Part shown: one piece after another, positions 1-6,867 of the stretch | Position numbering within the stretch: the stretch's first letter is position 1 | Layout of the letters: each line of letters opens with the position of its first letter | Source of the DNA: CAZNVG01 sp964576475 | GTDB taxonomy: Bacteria > Patescibacteriota > Saccharimonadia > Saccharimonadales > CAZNVG01 | Assembly: GCA_964576475.1 (NCBI GenBank) | Contig: CAZNVG010000043.1 | Coordinates: 1-9,485 of the forward strand | DNA length: 9,485 bases | Direction: 5' to 3' | Position numbers and translations under genes: made by a program | Notes under the pieces: generated by a model | What the model saw: only the letters and a program-made list of their open reading frames with translations | Database searches by the model: none | Told to the model about the DNA's origin: nothing

Positions 1-54
1 CCCTCGACACCCTGCTTAAGAGGCAGGTGCTCTAACCAGCTGAGCTACTGGCCC
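1..54 (-). tRNA. tRNA-Lys (anticodon CTT), 3' end cut off by the window edge
   Basis: Read on the minus strand this begins with acceptor strand GGGCCAG, then a D arm (GCTC...GAGC), an anticodon stem CCTGC/GCAGG enclosing the seven-base loop CTCTTAA, a five-base variable region and the first half of the T stem (GAGGG). The anticodon is CTT (bases 20-18), which reads the lysine codon AAG. The T loop, 3' acceptor strand and CCA region lie left of position 1. It sits 52 bases downstream of lysS on the same strand, so the tRNA and its charging enzyme may share a transcript. Confidence 0.93.
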
Positions 55-106
55 AATAGCGAACTGCAAAAGCATAGCATATTACCCCTGTTAATCGCAA
101 GGTCAT

Positions 107-1531
107 TTATGTGTTGAGATCATACGAAGTCCGATAGCCATCGGGGCGCATAGTAGGAAACAGCACGACATCTCGAATTGACGCAGCGTTAGTCAGGAGC
201 ATCGCAAGTCGGTCAATACCAATACCGAGACCAGCGGTCGGAGGCAGTCCGTACTTCAGTGCACGAATGTAGTCGAAGTCCATTTTCATAGCTTCGTCGT
301 CATACTCACTGGCATCCTCTTCACTTAGGAAGCGTTCGTACTGAATCTTTGGATCATTCAGCTCAGTGTAGCCATTGCACATTTCCCGCCCAGCAACAAT
401 CCCTTCGAATCGTTCTGTGTAACCAGGTCGTGAACGATGATCTCGTGCAAGAGGTGATACCTCTACTGGGTAGTCGGTTACAAAAATAGGACCCCAGAGA
501 TTACCCTCACAAAGTTTTTCGTATAGCTCAAGCAGCAGTTTGCCTGGGCCATACCCGGTCTCATATGGAACATCATGGAGATCACATAGCGCACGCAAAT
601 GGTCGACGCCCGAGTCTATCGAAACATCCTCGCCAACTTCAGCGCTGACTAGCTCATCCATAGTTTTTCGCTCCCATGGCGCTGATAAATCAACCTCCCT
701 GCCCTGATACTCAATTGTAGTTGTGCCATGCAGTTCCATGGAAAGTGCTGCAACAAGATTCTCGGTCAACTCCATTTGTTTCTCGTAATCCCACAGTGCA
801 GCGTACACTTCAATCATTGTGAATTCAGGGTTATGACGAGTCGACATTCCTTCGTTTCGGAATACTCGACCGATTTCAAATACTCGTTGCAGCCCGCCAA
901 CGACGAGTCGTTTCAAATACAACTCTGGCGCGATACGAAGGTACATTTCCTGATCAAGTGCGTTATGGTGTGTTTCAAATGGCTTTGCAGCAGCGCCACC
1001 ATAAATGCTCTGTAGCATTGGTGTTTCTACTTCGATAAAATCTTGTTCTTCTAGTGAGCGGCGAATAAATGACACAATTTTGCTTCGCTGACGGAAGCGA
1101 TTCATTGACTCACGATTAGTAGCTAGGTCTAGATAGCGCTGACGATAGATAGTGTCTGTATCGGTCAAGCCAGAGTGCTTATCGGGAAATGGAAGTTCAG
1201 TCGCTGCGAGTCGTCGCCAATCACTAACATAAATACTTGGCTCGCCGCGCTTTGATTTGCCGGTTTGGCCGGTAATACCAACCCAGTCACCAATATTAAG
1301 ATTTGCAAGCTCATCCAGCTCAGGTGTTGTTTCTGTATCTGCTATGATTTGTATTTTTCCGGTGAGGTCGTCGACATCACCAAACACGAGATTGCCTTGA
1401 TTTCTACGTCCTAATAACCTTCCTGCAATTGCTACTGGCACGTCTAACTCATCAGCATCAATAAGCTCACGCACATTTTCTACAAAGTGTGTTTGAGCAT
1501 AAGTATATTGCTCACCATGTTTTTCCCTCAT
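107..1531 (-). CDS. lysS: Lysyl-tRNA synthetase, class II
   Basis: Class II lysyl-tRNA synthetase, which joins lysine to tRNA-Lys in the cytoplasm using ATP. The 474-aa product has an N-terminal OB-fold anticodon-binding domain (about residues 30-110) and a class II catalytic core. Motif 1 is near FIEVETPML (165-173). Motif 2 includes the ATP-binding arginine in FRNEGMSTRHNPEFT (224-238). Motif 3 is GLGIGIDRL (434-442), followed by the typical VVLFPTMRP ending. I chose ATG at 1531; a TTG two codons upstream (1537) is possible but leaves less room for a promoter. The usual first ~20-25 residues of bacterial LysRS seem shortened (the family is about 490-505 aa). There is no Shine-Dalgarno site; a -10-like box ends 6-8 bases before the ATG. 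The gene leads into tRNA-Lys(CTT) downstream and diverges from the gene at 1637. Confidence 0.97.
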   Translation of the reverse strand: MREKHGEQYTYAQTHFVENVRELIDADELDVPVAIAGRLLGRRNQGNLVFGDVDDLTGKIQIIADTETTPELDELANLNIGDWVGITGQTGKSKRGEPSIYVSDWRRLAATELPFPDKHSGLTDTDTIYRQRYLDLATNRESMNRFRQRSKIVSFIRRSLEEQDFIEVETPMLQSIYGGAAAKPFETHHNALDQEMYLRIAPELYLKRLVVGGLQRVFEIGRVFRNEGMSTRHNPEFTMIEVYAALWDYEKQMELTENLVAALSMELHGTTTIEYQGREVDLSAPWERKTMDELVSAEVGEDVSIDSGVDHLRALCDLHDVPYETGYGPGKLLLELYEKLCEGNLWGPIFVTDYPVEVSPLARDHRSRPGYTERFEGIVAGREMCNGYTELNDPKIQYERFLSEEDASEYDDEAMKMDFDYIRALKYGLPPTAGLGIGIDRLAMLLTNAASIRDVVLFPTMRPDGYRTSYDLNT

Positions 1532-1537
1532 GTGCAA

Positions 1538-1566
1538 ATACTATACATATTTGTTTACAATTACAA
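1538..1566 (-). promoter_or_regulatory. lysS promoter, probably leaderless
   Basis: On the minus strand, a -35-like TTGTAA (1566-1561) is separated by 17 bases from TAGTAT (1543-1538), which ends 6 bases before the ATG. The overlapping TATAGT (1545-1540) is a better -10 hexamer but leaves only 15 bases to the -35. Either choice puts transcription start at or within a few bases of the ATG, so the mRNA would have almost no leader. Confidence 0.5.
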
Positions 1567-1583
1567 CTAGTTGTCTTTATACT
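1554..1583 (+). promoter_or_regulatory. Sigma70-like promoter of the gene at 1637
   Basis: TTTACA (1554-1559) and TATACT (1578-1583) each match the vegetative consensus at five of six positions and are 18 bases apart. The predicted start near 1590 gives a leader of about 45 bases, consistent with the Shine-Dalgarno site of the downstream gene. The -35 box lies next to that of the divergent lysS promoter, so the two promoters overlap head to head. Confidence 0.5.
1563..1574. promoter_or_regulatory. 12-bp perfect palindrome between divergent promoters, operator candidate
   Basis: ACAACTAGTTGT is a perfect inverted repeat. It overlaps the -35 box of the lysS promoter and lies in the spacer of the opposing promoter, where a dimeric regulator could affect both. 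A second 10-bp palindrome, GTTAATTAAC, lies at 1610-1619 in the leader of the plus-strand gene. Sequence symmetry is the only evidence. Confidence 0.3.
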
Positions 1584-1624
1584 TCGTATTACAAATTGCT
1601 TCGTTAGTCGTTAATTAACCAAGT

Positions 1625-1629
1625 AAGGA
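1625..1629 (+). promoter_or_regulatory. Shine-Dalgarno site of the gene at 1637
   Basis: AAGGA lies seven bases before the ATG at 1637. It fixes the start and contrasts with lysS and most other genes here, which have no such site. Confidence 0.65.
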
Positions 1630-1636
1630 TATATCG

Positions 1637-1981
1637 ATGCGTGAAACTCTTCATATAAACGACGGTGATGACATTGCCGAAGTCCTCAAGACGGCATTCT
1701 CCAAAGAAAAACCTATCCCAAAGATTACGGAAGCAGGACAAATCGCTGTGCGACAGTTCCTAAAAGACAATGACTATATCCATTATGTATCTGTTATAAA
1801 CGGTGGCAACAAGACAGTGGGCGCGACGTTAGCAGACGAAGGATCAGTGGCCACAACAGTTGAAGCACCAGGACAACTAATTGGTCCTACCTATTTGAAT
1901 GGTGAATACATTGAGACAGGGCTATCTATCTGGGTTCCTCGACAAGAACTACACCCGTCTCAGGTGGAAACATCAGTCTAG
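1637..1981 (+). CDS. Small soluble protein of unknown function
   Basis: A 114-aa product that I do not recognise. It is predicted soluble: no signal peptide, no membrane segment and no cysteine. The first half (about 1-50) looks helical and charged (DDIAEVLKTAF, AVRQFLKDNDY); the second half is richer in glycine, valine and threonine and probably forms beta strands. The start is supported by ATG with AAGGA seven bases upstream and a good promoter (1554-1583). It is divergent from lysS and converges on the transporter gene: its TAG shares the four bases CTAG at 1978-1981 with the opposing stop. Well-placed expression signals argue for a real gene, but nothing indicates its role. Confidence 0.8.
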   Translation: MRETLHINDGDDIAEVLKTAFSKEKPIPKITEAGQIAVRQFLKDNDYIHYVSVINGGNKTVGATLADEGSVATTVEAPGQLIGPTYLNGEYIETGLSIWVPRQELHPSQVETSV

Positions 1982-3390
1982 GCGAACATAGAAACAATTG
2001 CGGCAATACCTGCTACCGCCATCAAACCTGTCACAAACCAGCCAACAACAGTCGTAGAATGCTTGTTCGTCCATTCACCCATGATCTTGTGATTACTACT
2101 GATAAGCACGATAAATGCTAGGATTATCGGCGCGACGAGCCCGTTGCCGACGGCAGAATATATCAATGCCTTAATAGGATCGAGCCCAATAAAGTTCATA
2201 CCTAGTCCAACGAGCATTGAAATGATAATGACGCCGTAAAAGGCATAGGCTTGTTTGAGTTTGCGATTTAGGCCGCTTTGCCACGCCAAGCTTTCTGCAA
2301 TCGCATAAGAGCTTGATCCTGCTAACACGGGAATCGCGAGCAGTCCTGTGCAGATAACGCCGATAGAAAACAGCACGGTTGCGTTGTTACCGGCAAACGG
2401 ACGCAGTGCCTCGGCTGCTTGTGCGGCAGACGTAATGTTTGTAATTCCGGCTTTGTACAATACCCCACCACAAGCAGCAATAATGAAGAACATAACGACG
2501 TTGCTCAGCAACATGCCCGACCATACATCGATACGCATGTTTTTGATATCTTGTTTGGTCGCACCTTCGCGTTGCTTGATTGAAGTCTGACCTGCTGCGA
2601 TCATGTCCTCAACTTCTTGCGAGGTTTGCCAAAAGAAAAGATATGGCGAGATTGTCGTACCTAAAATCGCACACACAAGTAGAATTTGTTCTTTGTTGAA
2701 CTGCATTTTAAACGAGAATCCCTGACGAAAAACGTCACCCCAGCTCAAATGCGCAAGAAAGGCGCTGAAAATATACGCGAGGAGAACGAGAGCAAGCCAT
2801 TTCAGATACCGAGCATACTTCGCGTATGGCGTCATGATCTGCATCAGCAAACTCAGAAGCGCGAATCCTATGACCAGCCATGTAACGTGTAGATTTGGCC
2901 ACAGCAGTTTAGCGGCCTGTGCCATAGCGCCTAAGTCAGCACCAATGTTAAACGCATTCGCAGCAAAGAGAAGCATCGTTGCGAAATACAGCATCTTGCG
3001 AGGAAAATGACGTCGGATATTCCCTGCCAACCCTCTACCGGTGACGAACCCGATGCGAGCGCACATTTCCTGCACGGCCGCCATGAGCGGGAAGGTAAAT
3101 ACCGACAACCAGATAAACTGAAAACCAAACTGCGAACCAGTTTGGGAATAGGTTGCGATACCCGACGGATCATCATCAGACGCACCGGTTGTCAGCCCCG
3201 GACCTAGCATATGCCAGTAATCTTTAGTCTTGCGTATAACGGCACCAGTCGGCACTGATTTCACCATTTTCTCGGTAGTATCGATCGTTTTATCAAGGAA
3301 TTCAGCCGGTACTTCAGCAACGCGTTTCAGCATGTCGCCTTGCTTGCTTTTGACAGTCACTTTTACCTTTTCGTCTTTGCCGTCTTCCAT
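1978..3390 (-). CDS. NRAMP-family divalent metal transporter, NRMT-like (possible Mg2+) variant
   Basis: A 470-aa polytopic membrane protein of the SLC11/NRAMP fold with about 11 membrane segments after a charged, presumably cytosolic N-terminus of ~56 residues. Classical NRAMPs bind Mn2+/Fe2+ through DPGN in helix 1 and a methionine (MPH) in helix 6. Here helix 1 reads SDDDPSGIATY (71-81) and helix 6 reads TTISPYLFFWQ (245-255). The key asparagine and the metal-selecting methionine are therefore missing, while the DP turn remains. This is the pattern I associate with NRAMP-related magnesium transporters (NRMT, characterised from Eggerthella). Mg2+ uptake is an inference from those motifs; Mn2+ or another ion remains possible. 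The gene follows the DM13 gene by 40 bases but has its own -10-like box. Its stop overlaps the convergent gene ending at 1981. Confidence 0.92.
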   Translation of the reverse strand: MEDGKDEKVKVTVKSKQGDMLKRVAEVPAEFLDKTIDTTEKMVKSVPTGAVIRKTKDYWHMLGPGLTTGASDDDPSGIATYSQTGSQFGFQFIWLSVFTFPLMAAVQEMCARIGFVTGRGLAGNIRRHFPRKMLYFATMLLFAANAFNIGADLGAMAQAAKLLWPNLHVTWLVIGFALLSLLMQIMTPYAKYARYLKWLALVLLAYIFSAFLAHLSWGDVFRQGFSFKMQFNKEQILLVCAILGTTISPYLFFWQTSQEVEDMIAAGQTSIKQREGATKQDIKNMRIDVWSGMLLSNVVMFFIIAACGGVLYKAGITNITSAAQAAEALRPFAGNNATVLFSIGVICTGLLAIPVLAGSSSYAIAESLAWQSGLNRKLKQAYAFYGVIIISMLVGLGMNFIGLDPIKALIYSAVGNGLVAPIILAFIVLISSNHKIMGEWTNKHSTTVVGWFVTGLMAVAGIAAIVSMFA

Positions 3391-3404
3391 ATTGTTCTAT
3401 AGTA
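3391..3404 (-). promoter_or_regulatory. -10-like box of the NRAMP gene, leaderless type
   Basis: TACTAT (3404-3399) ends 8 bases before the ATG, and the overlapping TATAGA (3401-3396) ends 5 bases before it. There is no Shine-Dalgarno site. The position predicts transcription starting at or next to the start codon. Confidence 0.4.
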
Positions 3405-3430
3405 CTTATGTTTTACGATTTTTCCTATGA

Positions 3431-3961
3431 CTACTGTAGTGTGGCTGCACCAAATGGTGTCGAGAATCGTTTGCAGTAAATAAACACTTGCGAATACTTC
3501 GAGGTGTCGATTGAGCTCGGTACTTCGTAGTTTTGTCCGCCATTATTTGCCTTTAGCTTGGCAAAGAGCGTGGTTTCATCTGCGCGGTCGTTGTTTCCAA
3601 ATCCTACATAAAGGTCTGGACCATTATCGGTATGGAAGTCCTCTTCTAGTCGCACATAGAATTTAGAATCTTGCTGTACCAGCGACGCCGTTCCGCTTGC
3701 ACTCTCTCCGGGAAAACTTTTGAAGGTGCCTTTTTTGGTAATGGCGATAGAGCTGGACGCATGCTCGTTGGTCTCGTCTGGATCCTCTGCAACAGGCGTG
3801 GTAGTAGCAGATGTATTTCCAATATCACTGAGCGATTCATTGACCGCTGTATTGGTATTTCGAACTCGAACAGCCCAAACAACCAACACGATAAATACTA
3901 TGCCGACAGCAATAGCTAGGTATGAGAGATATTTTTTCTTGGATGATTTTTTCTTAGCCAT
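3431..3961 (-). CDS. Membrane-anchored DM13-domain protein
   Basis: A 176-aa protein with a very basic N-terminus (AKKKSSKKK) and one membrane helix (about 11-31). An acidic, Ser/Thr/Pro-rich linker (35-72) leads to a C-terminal DM13 domain (about 76-176). Diagnostic parts of the domain are the GTF start (78-80), the SGTASL turn (89-94), NGPDLYVGF (113-121), the YEVP strand (145-148) and the final IYCKRFSTPFGAATL with its conserved cysteine (C163). DM13 domains have been proposed to act in extracellular electron transfer or redox chemistry through that cysteine; this is a family-level hypothesis. The domain should face outside the membrane. It is transcribed divergently from the secreted protease, with only 80 bases between the two starts. 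Confidence 0.92.
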   Translation of the reverse strand: MAKKKSSKKKYLSYLAIAVGIVFIVLVVWAVRVRNTNTAVNESLSDIGNTSATTTPVAEDPDETNEHASSSIAITKKGTFKSFPGESASGTASLVQQDSKFYVRLEEDFHTDNGPDLYVGFGNNDRADETTLFAKLKANNGGQNYEVPSSIDTSKYSQVFIYCKRFSTPFGAATLQ

Positions 3962-3974
3962 ATGAAATATTCTA
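3962..3974 (-). promoter_or_regulatory. -10-like box of the DM13 gene, leaderless type
   Basis: TAGAAT (3974-3969) ends 7 bases before the ATG at 3961. No Shine-Dalgarno site precedes the gene and no clear -35 box is visible. Confidence 0.42.
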
Positions 3975-3998
3975 CACGTTTTTATACATAAGCTCTAT

Positions 3999-4026
3999 TT
4001 AACTCTAGTGACTCTTGTGGTACAAC
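3999..4026 (+). promoter_or_regulatory. Possible promoter of the secreted protease gene
   Basis: TTTAAC (about 3998-4003) and TACAAC (4021-4026) are about 17 bases apart in the shared 80-base divergent region. They would give a leader of roughly ten bases without a recognisable Shine-Dalgarno site. The match is weak. Confidence 0.25.
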
Positions 4027-4041
4027 TAAAGCATATAAACC

Positions 4042-5862
4042 ATGAAAACAAACAAAATAAAAACTGCCCTACTTCTCTTGCTCGTTGTCTTGCTGGCTGC
4101 AGCATCTAGGGTTGGTACAACTCGCGATACGCCTGAAGTGGGAACTGGGCCAGCAAAGCCGCAGTCAGTCACCTCAGAAAACAAAGACATGCCTGAAATT
4201 GTGCAACCTGAAAGTGAACAAACTGGAGTAAAAAAATCTAAAACACCGCAAACCACTCCCGACAATGAACTTAAAGCTTCATCAGAGACGATCGTGCTAA
4301 CTAACGACCCCAACTCTGTTGTGGACTTTGCTAAGAGCCGGGGCATCGGCAATTCTGGAATAATCAAAGTAGGAGAGGGAAGTGCGGTGCTGCTCAACAC
4401 CGCCGCGAACAACCCAATCCTTCAGCAGTTGCCTAATGGCACGGTTTCTACCAACTATACGTACCGCCCTGCACTCACTCCGACAGAAACAAGTTATTCA
4501 TCGCACTGGAACCTAGACAGAATTCAAATGCCTGCTGCATGGGATATATCAACAGGCAGCAGCAATGTAACTCTTGCAATCATAGACTCTGGCATTCTCT
4601 CATCACAAACCATTAATGGAACCACGTATAGTGTTGCCGATCTACCGTTCAGTAGAATGAAGCTCAATGCCGGTGAACAGGGCGCCACCACATCAAGCGA
4701 TACTTGCTGGGATGGAGTAGCTAAGGATAAGACCTCAAACGCATGCGACGATGATGCGAACGGCTACGTCGATGACTGGCGCGGCTGGGACTTCATGGGC
4801 GGATTCCGAGGCAATAACGCTACCTGCCCTAATCACTCCGACGATACGACATATGCAAATATTGGCGAGCCAAACTTCATAGAACAAGACAACGACCCGC
4901 AACCCTACTCCTGTGATAGCCCTTCGAATCAGAACATACTCAACAAGGACGACTACAATGGAGATTGTAATGTGAGCGCGTGCGACCTATCTCACGGAAC
5001 AATGGTGGCATCTGTTGCCGCAGCCGATATGAACGATGGTGGCGTCGTTGGAGTCAATCCAAATGTTCAGCTGATGAATCTGCGAATTTTCGATGGCTAT
5101 GGCTACACCGATAGTGCACGTATCGCAGCCGCCATAACCTATGCCAAAGACAATGGAGCTCAGATTATCAATATGAGTCTCGGGTTCACTACATGCAATG
5201 GCACTTTTACTGATGCGACGATTGAGTCTGCCATGATTGCCGCTAAAGCCGCGGGCGTAACAATAGTTGTTGCGAGTGGCAACCAGTCGACAAGTAGTGT
5301 CTGCTACCCTGCATCATCAACAAGCGCACTTTCTGTTGGAGCGACCTCTTCCGGCGACACACGTGCAAGCTTTTCCAGTTACGGCACACGACTTGATGTA
5401 AGTGCGCCAGGCGTTAGTGTCCCGGCCGACTTGGCGCCTTCTTTAGCCTACGGCAACGCAACCAGCGGACTGGTCAGCGGCACTTCATTCGCAGCACCGA
5501 CCGTTGCAGGAGTTGCCGCCATTATTAAAGGCATGCTCCCTAGCGCCTCACCCGATGAAATAGAGGATTTCCTTATGCTTCGAAGCGACATACTTAGCGG
5601 CATGAACAGCAAGCCACGAACTAACGACTACGGCTACGGCAGACTCAATGCCTACACTTCTCTCCGTGTCGTCAGTGGACAGTTGCCTGTTTATAGACTA
5701 TCTACCAGCGCACTACCTGACAGTCTCTACACAAATAATATACTTGAGCGAAACACGTATCTTACAGATGCAAAATGGCGCTATCAAGGCATCTCGTTCT
5801 GGGATACTGGCTCAAACTACGACGGCAACCTCAATACCTATCGAGACGACACCGCCCACTAG
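4042..5862 (+). CDS. Secreted subtilisin-like serine protease (peptidase S8)
   Basis: A 606-aa subtilase. The N-terminus has lysines and a hydrophobic stretch (8-22, ending LLAAAS), which is a signal peptide or an uncleaved anchor; there is no lipobox. A low-complexity Pro/Thr/Glu linker follows (28-80), then a probable inhibitory propeptide (about 82-140) and the S8 domain (about 155-545). The catalytic triad is intact: Asp182 in AIIDSGI, His318 in DLSHGTMVAS and Ser482 in SGTSFAAP, with oxyanion Asn414 in ASGN. Asp and His are 136 residues apart, against about 32 in subtilisin. The insertion is rich in Asp/Asn (DDDANGYVDDWRGWDF, probably Ca2+-binding) and holds six of the eight cysteines downstream of the signal region (222, 235, 262, 291, 309, 314; also 385 and 421), suggesting disulfides. 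About 60 residues follow the domain. Likely acts outside the cell on proteins; the target is unknown. Confidence 0.95.
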   Translation: MKTNKIKTALLLLLVVLLAAASRVGTTRDTPEVGTGPAKPQSVTSENKDMPEIVQPESEQTGVKKSKTPQTTPDNELKASSETIVLTNDPNSVVDFAKSRGIGNSGIIKVGEGSAVLLNTAANNPILQQLPNGTVSTNYTYRPALTPTETSYSSHWNLDRIQMPAAWDISTGSSNVTLAIIDSGILSSQTINGTTYSVADLPFSRMKLNAGEQGATTSSDTCWDGVAKDKTSNACDDDANGYVDDWRGWDFMGGFRGNNATCPNHSDDTTYANIGEPNFIEQDNDPQPYSCDSPSNQNILNKDDYNGDCNVSACDLSHGTMVASVAAADMNDGGVVGVNPNVQLMNLRIFDGYGYTDSARIAAAITYAKDNGAQIINMSLGFTTCNGTFTDATIESAMIAAKAAGVTIVVASGNQSTSSVCYPASSTSALSVGATSSGDTRASFSSYGTRLDVSAPGVSVPADLAPSLAYGNATSGLVSGTSFAAPTVAGVAAIIKGMLPSASPDEIEDFLMLRSDILSGMNSKPRTNDYGYGRLNAYTSLRVVSGQLPVYRLSTSALPDSLYTNNILERNTYLTDAKWRYQGISFWDTGSNYDGNLNTYRDDTAH

Positions 5863-6395
5863 TCTGACTTCATCAACTCTGCGATTTTACGCGTCGTATT
5901 AATGTTTCGCACTGTCATTTCCTTATATAAAGCACTTTTAGCTAACTTGATCATCGTTGACTTTGTTAAGTCACTCGTTCTAGCCGACCACAGCAATGCG
6001 CCCGGCAAATAGATGACTTCTTCTATGTCTTTCTTTGGCGCAAAGTTCTCCAATATAGCTGGTGTATCAATGCTATGACGAAGAAAGATAACGTTATATT
6101 TATGGTTTGTATCGACCCACGACTCAGGAATATCCTGCATCAATCGTTCAATCTCTCCTGCGCTCCGAACAACGACATGAAGATCAAGCTCGAAGTTAGC
6201 GCTCAGCATACGCTCAATTGCTATTTCTATTTTTCGGGGGTCTTTTTCGTCGGTCTCGAAGAACGCATTGCCGCTATTAATATAGGTAGTCACGTTATCA
6301 TAGCCAATACTAGCTAGCTCCTCACGGAGCTTTGGCATTTCGACCCGACTATTTCCGCCGACGTTTATGCCTCGCAATAATGCAACATATTTCAT
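5859..6395 (-). CDS. DUF1697 family protein
   Basis: A 178-aa cytoplasmic protein matching DUF1697. The family signature is clear at the N-terminus: ALLRGINVGGNSRVEMPKLR (5-24), then TYINSGNAFF (37-46). The length is normal for the family (about 170-185). Members are common in bacteria and have no established biochemical role. The start ATG has TATAGT ending six bases upstream (6407-6402), partly overlapping the space after the YggT-like gene, and no Shine-Dalgarno site. It is therefore probably transcribed from its own leaderless promoter. Its TAG stop shares CTAG (5859-5862) with the convergent protease gene. Confidence 0.93.
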   Translation of the reverse strand: MKYVALLRGINVGGNSRVEMPKLREELASIGYDNVTTYINSGNAFFETDEKDPRKIEIAIERMLSANFELDLHVVVRSAGEIERLMQDIPESWVDTNHKYNVIFLRHSIDTPAILENFAPKKDIEEVIYLPGALLWSARTSDLTKSTMIKLAKSALYKEMTVRNINTTRKIAELMKSD

Positions 6396-6407
6396 GCATA
6401 CACTATA
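6396..6407 (-). promoter_or_regulatory. -10-like box of the DUF1697 gene, leaderless type
   Basis: TATAGT (6407-6402, five of six consensus positions) is followed by six bases and then the ATG. The upstream gene ends at 6414, so the promoter lies in the 18-base gap and any -35 would be inside that gene. Confidence 0.48.
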
Positions 6408-6413
6408 GCGCGA

Positions 6414-6788
6414 CTATTCGGATTGCTTTGAACCGATCGTCACAATCCAGACCAGCACCCAAGCAACAAAACCATAAAACGCTATCGCAATCAGTGTCTC
6501 GAACTCAAAACGCGACACTCCATATTGCGCTTGATAGTTGAATAGTCCGAAAAATGGCGCCGCAAATGGATGACTTATGTCATATATGAAGCTCGCAAAA
6601 GCATTGCCCCTGTTCGCGCCAAATAGTGACAAAAGAAATCTAAACCCTAACACTGCCATAATTACGCCGCTGATTAGGTAAATAATCTGCGCAGCAGTCC
6701 AGCCAGCTCGTGCATTTCGTGCAGGGGCGCTAGTGTTATCTTCGATACCTTCTTCTACCGTTCGGGTTTCTCGTACTATGTTCGCCAT
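6414..6788 (-). CDS. YggT-like small integral membrane protein
   Basis: A 124-aa protein with a polar N-terminal tail (1-30) and two hydrophobic blocks (about 33-58 and 95-118). Between them is the YggT-type stretch: RFLLSLFGANRGNAFASFIY, then HPFAAPFFGLF. YggT proteins are small membrane proteins often linked to cell division or osmotic functions in other bacteria; no function is shown here. I chose ATG at 6788 because AGGAG sits seven bases upstream (6800-6796). A start eight codons earlier at a non-ATG codon (6812) would place the Shine-Dalgarno site inside the gene. It lies 79 bases downstream of the 77-aa gene on the same strand. Confidence 0.85.
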   Translation of the reverse strand: MANIVRETRTVEEGIEDNTSAPARNARAGWTAAQIIYLISGVIMAVLGFRFLLSLFGANRGNAFASFIYDISHPFAAPFFGLFNYQAQYGVSRFEFETLIAIAFYGFVAWVLVWIVTIGSKQSE

Positions 6789-6795
6789 CTTACAT

Positions 6796-6800
6796 CTCCT
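6796..6800 (-). promoter_or_regulatory. Shine-Dalgarno site fixing the YggT-like start
   Basis: AGGAG on the minus strand, seven bases before the ATG at 6788. It is the strongest ribosome binding site in the window and decides between two in-frame starts. A TACTAA box lies just upstream (about 6811-6806). Confidence 0.7.
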
Positions 6801-6867
6801 GTTAGTATGCACACAAGAGTACGCTGTTTCATTGTTGCTATCAGTAAGGAATGTTACAAATGCCTCG

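Noticed and set aside
728..1015. Open frame antisense to lysS on the plus strand
   Set aside because: Lies wholly inside a well-supported synthetase gene and the peptide resembles no protein; it is a shadow frame. The same applies to other antisense frames inside the NRAMP, DM13, protease, DUF1697 and lipoprotein genes.
1532..1620. T-box or other riboswitch controlling lysS
   Set aside because: The upstream region is short, has no specifier or antiterminator structure, and the promoter lies next to the ATG, leaving no leader.
107..5862. Recoded TGA (Gly), as in Gracilibacteria/Absconditabacteria
   Set aside because: No in-frame TGA occurs in the long genes (lysS, NRAMP, protease), and at least two frames end at TGA at plausible gene boundaries.
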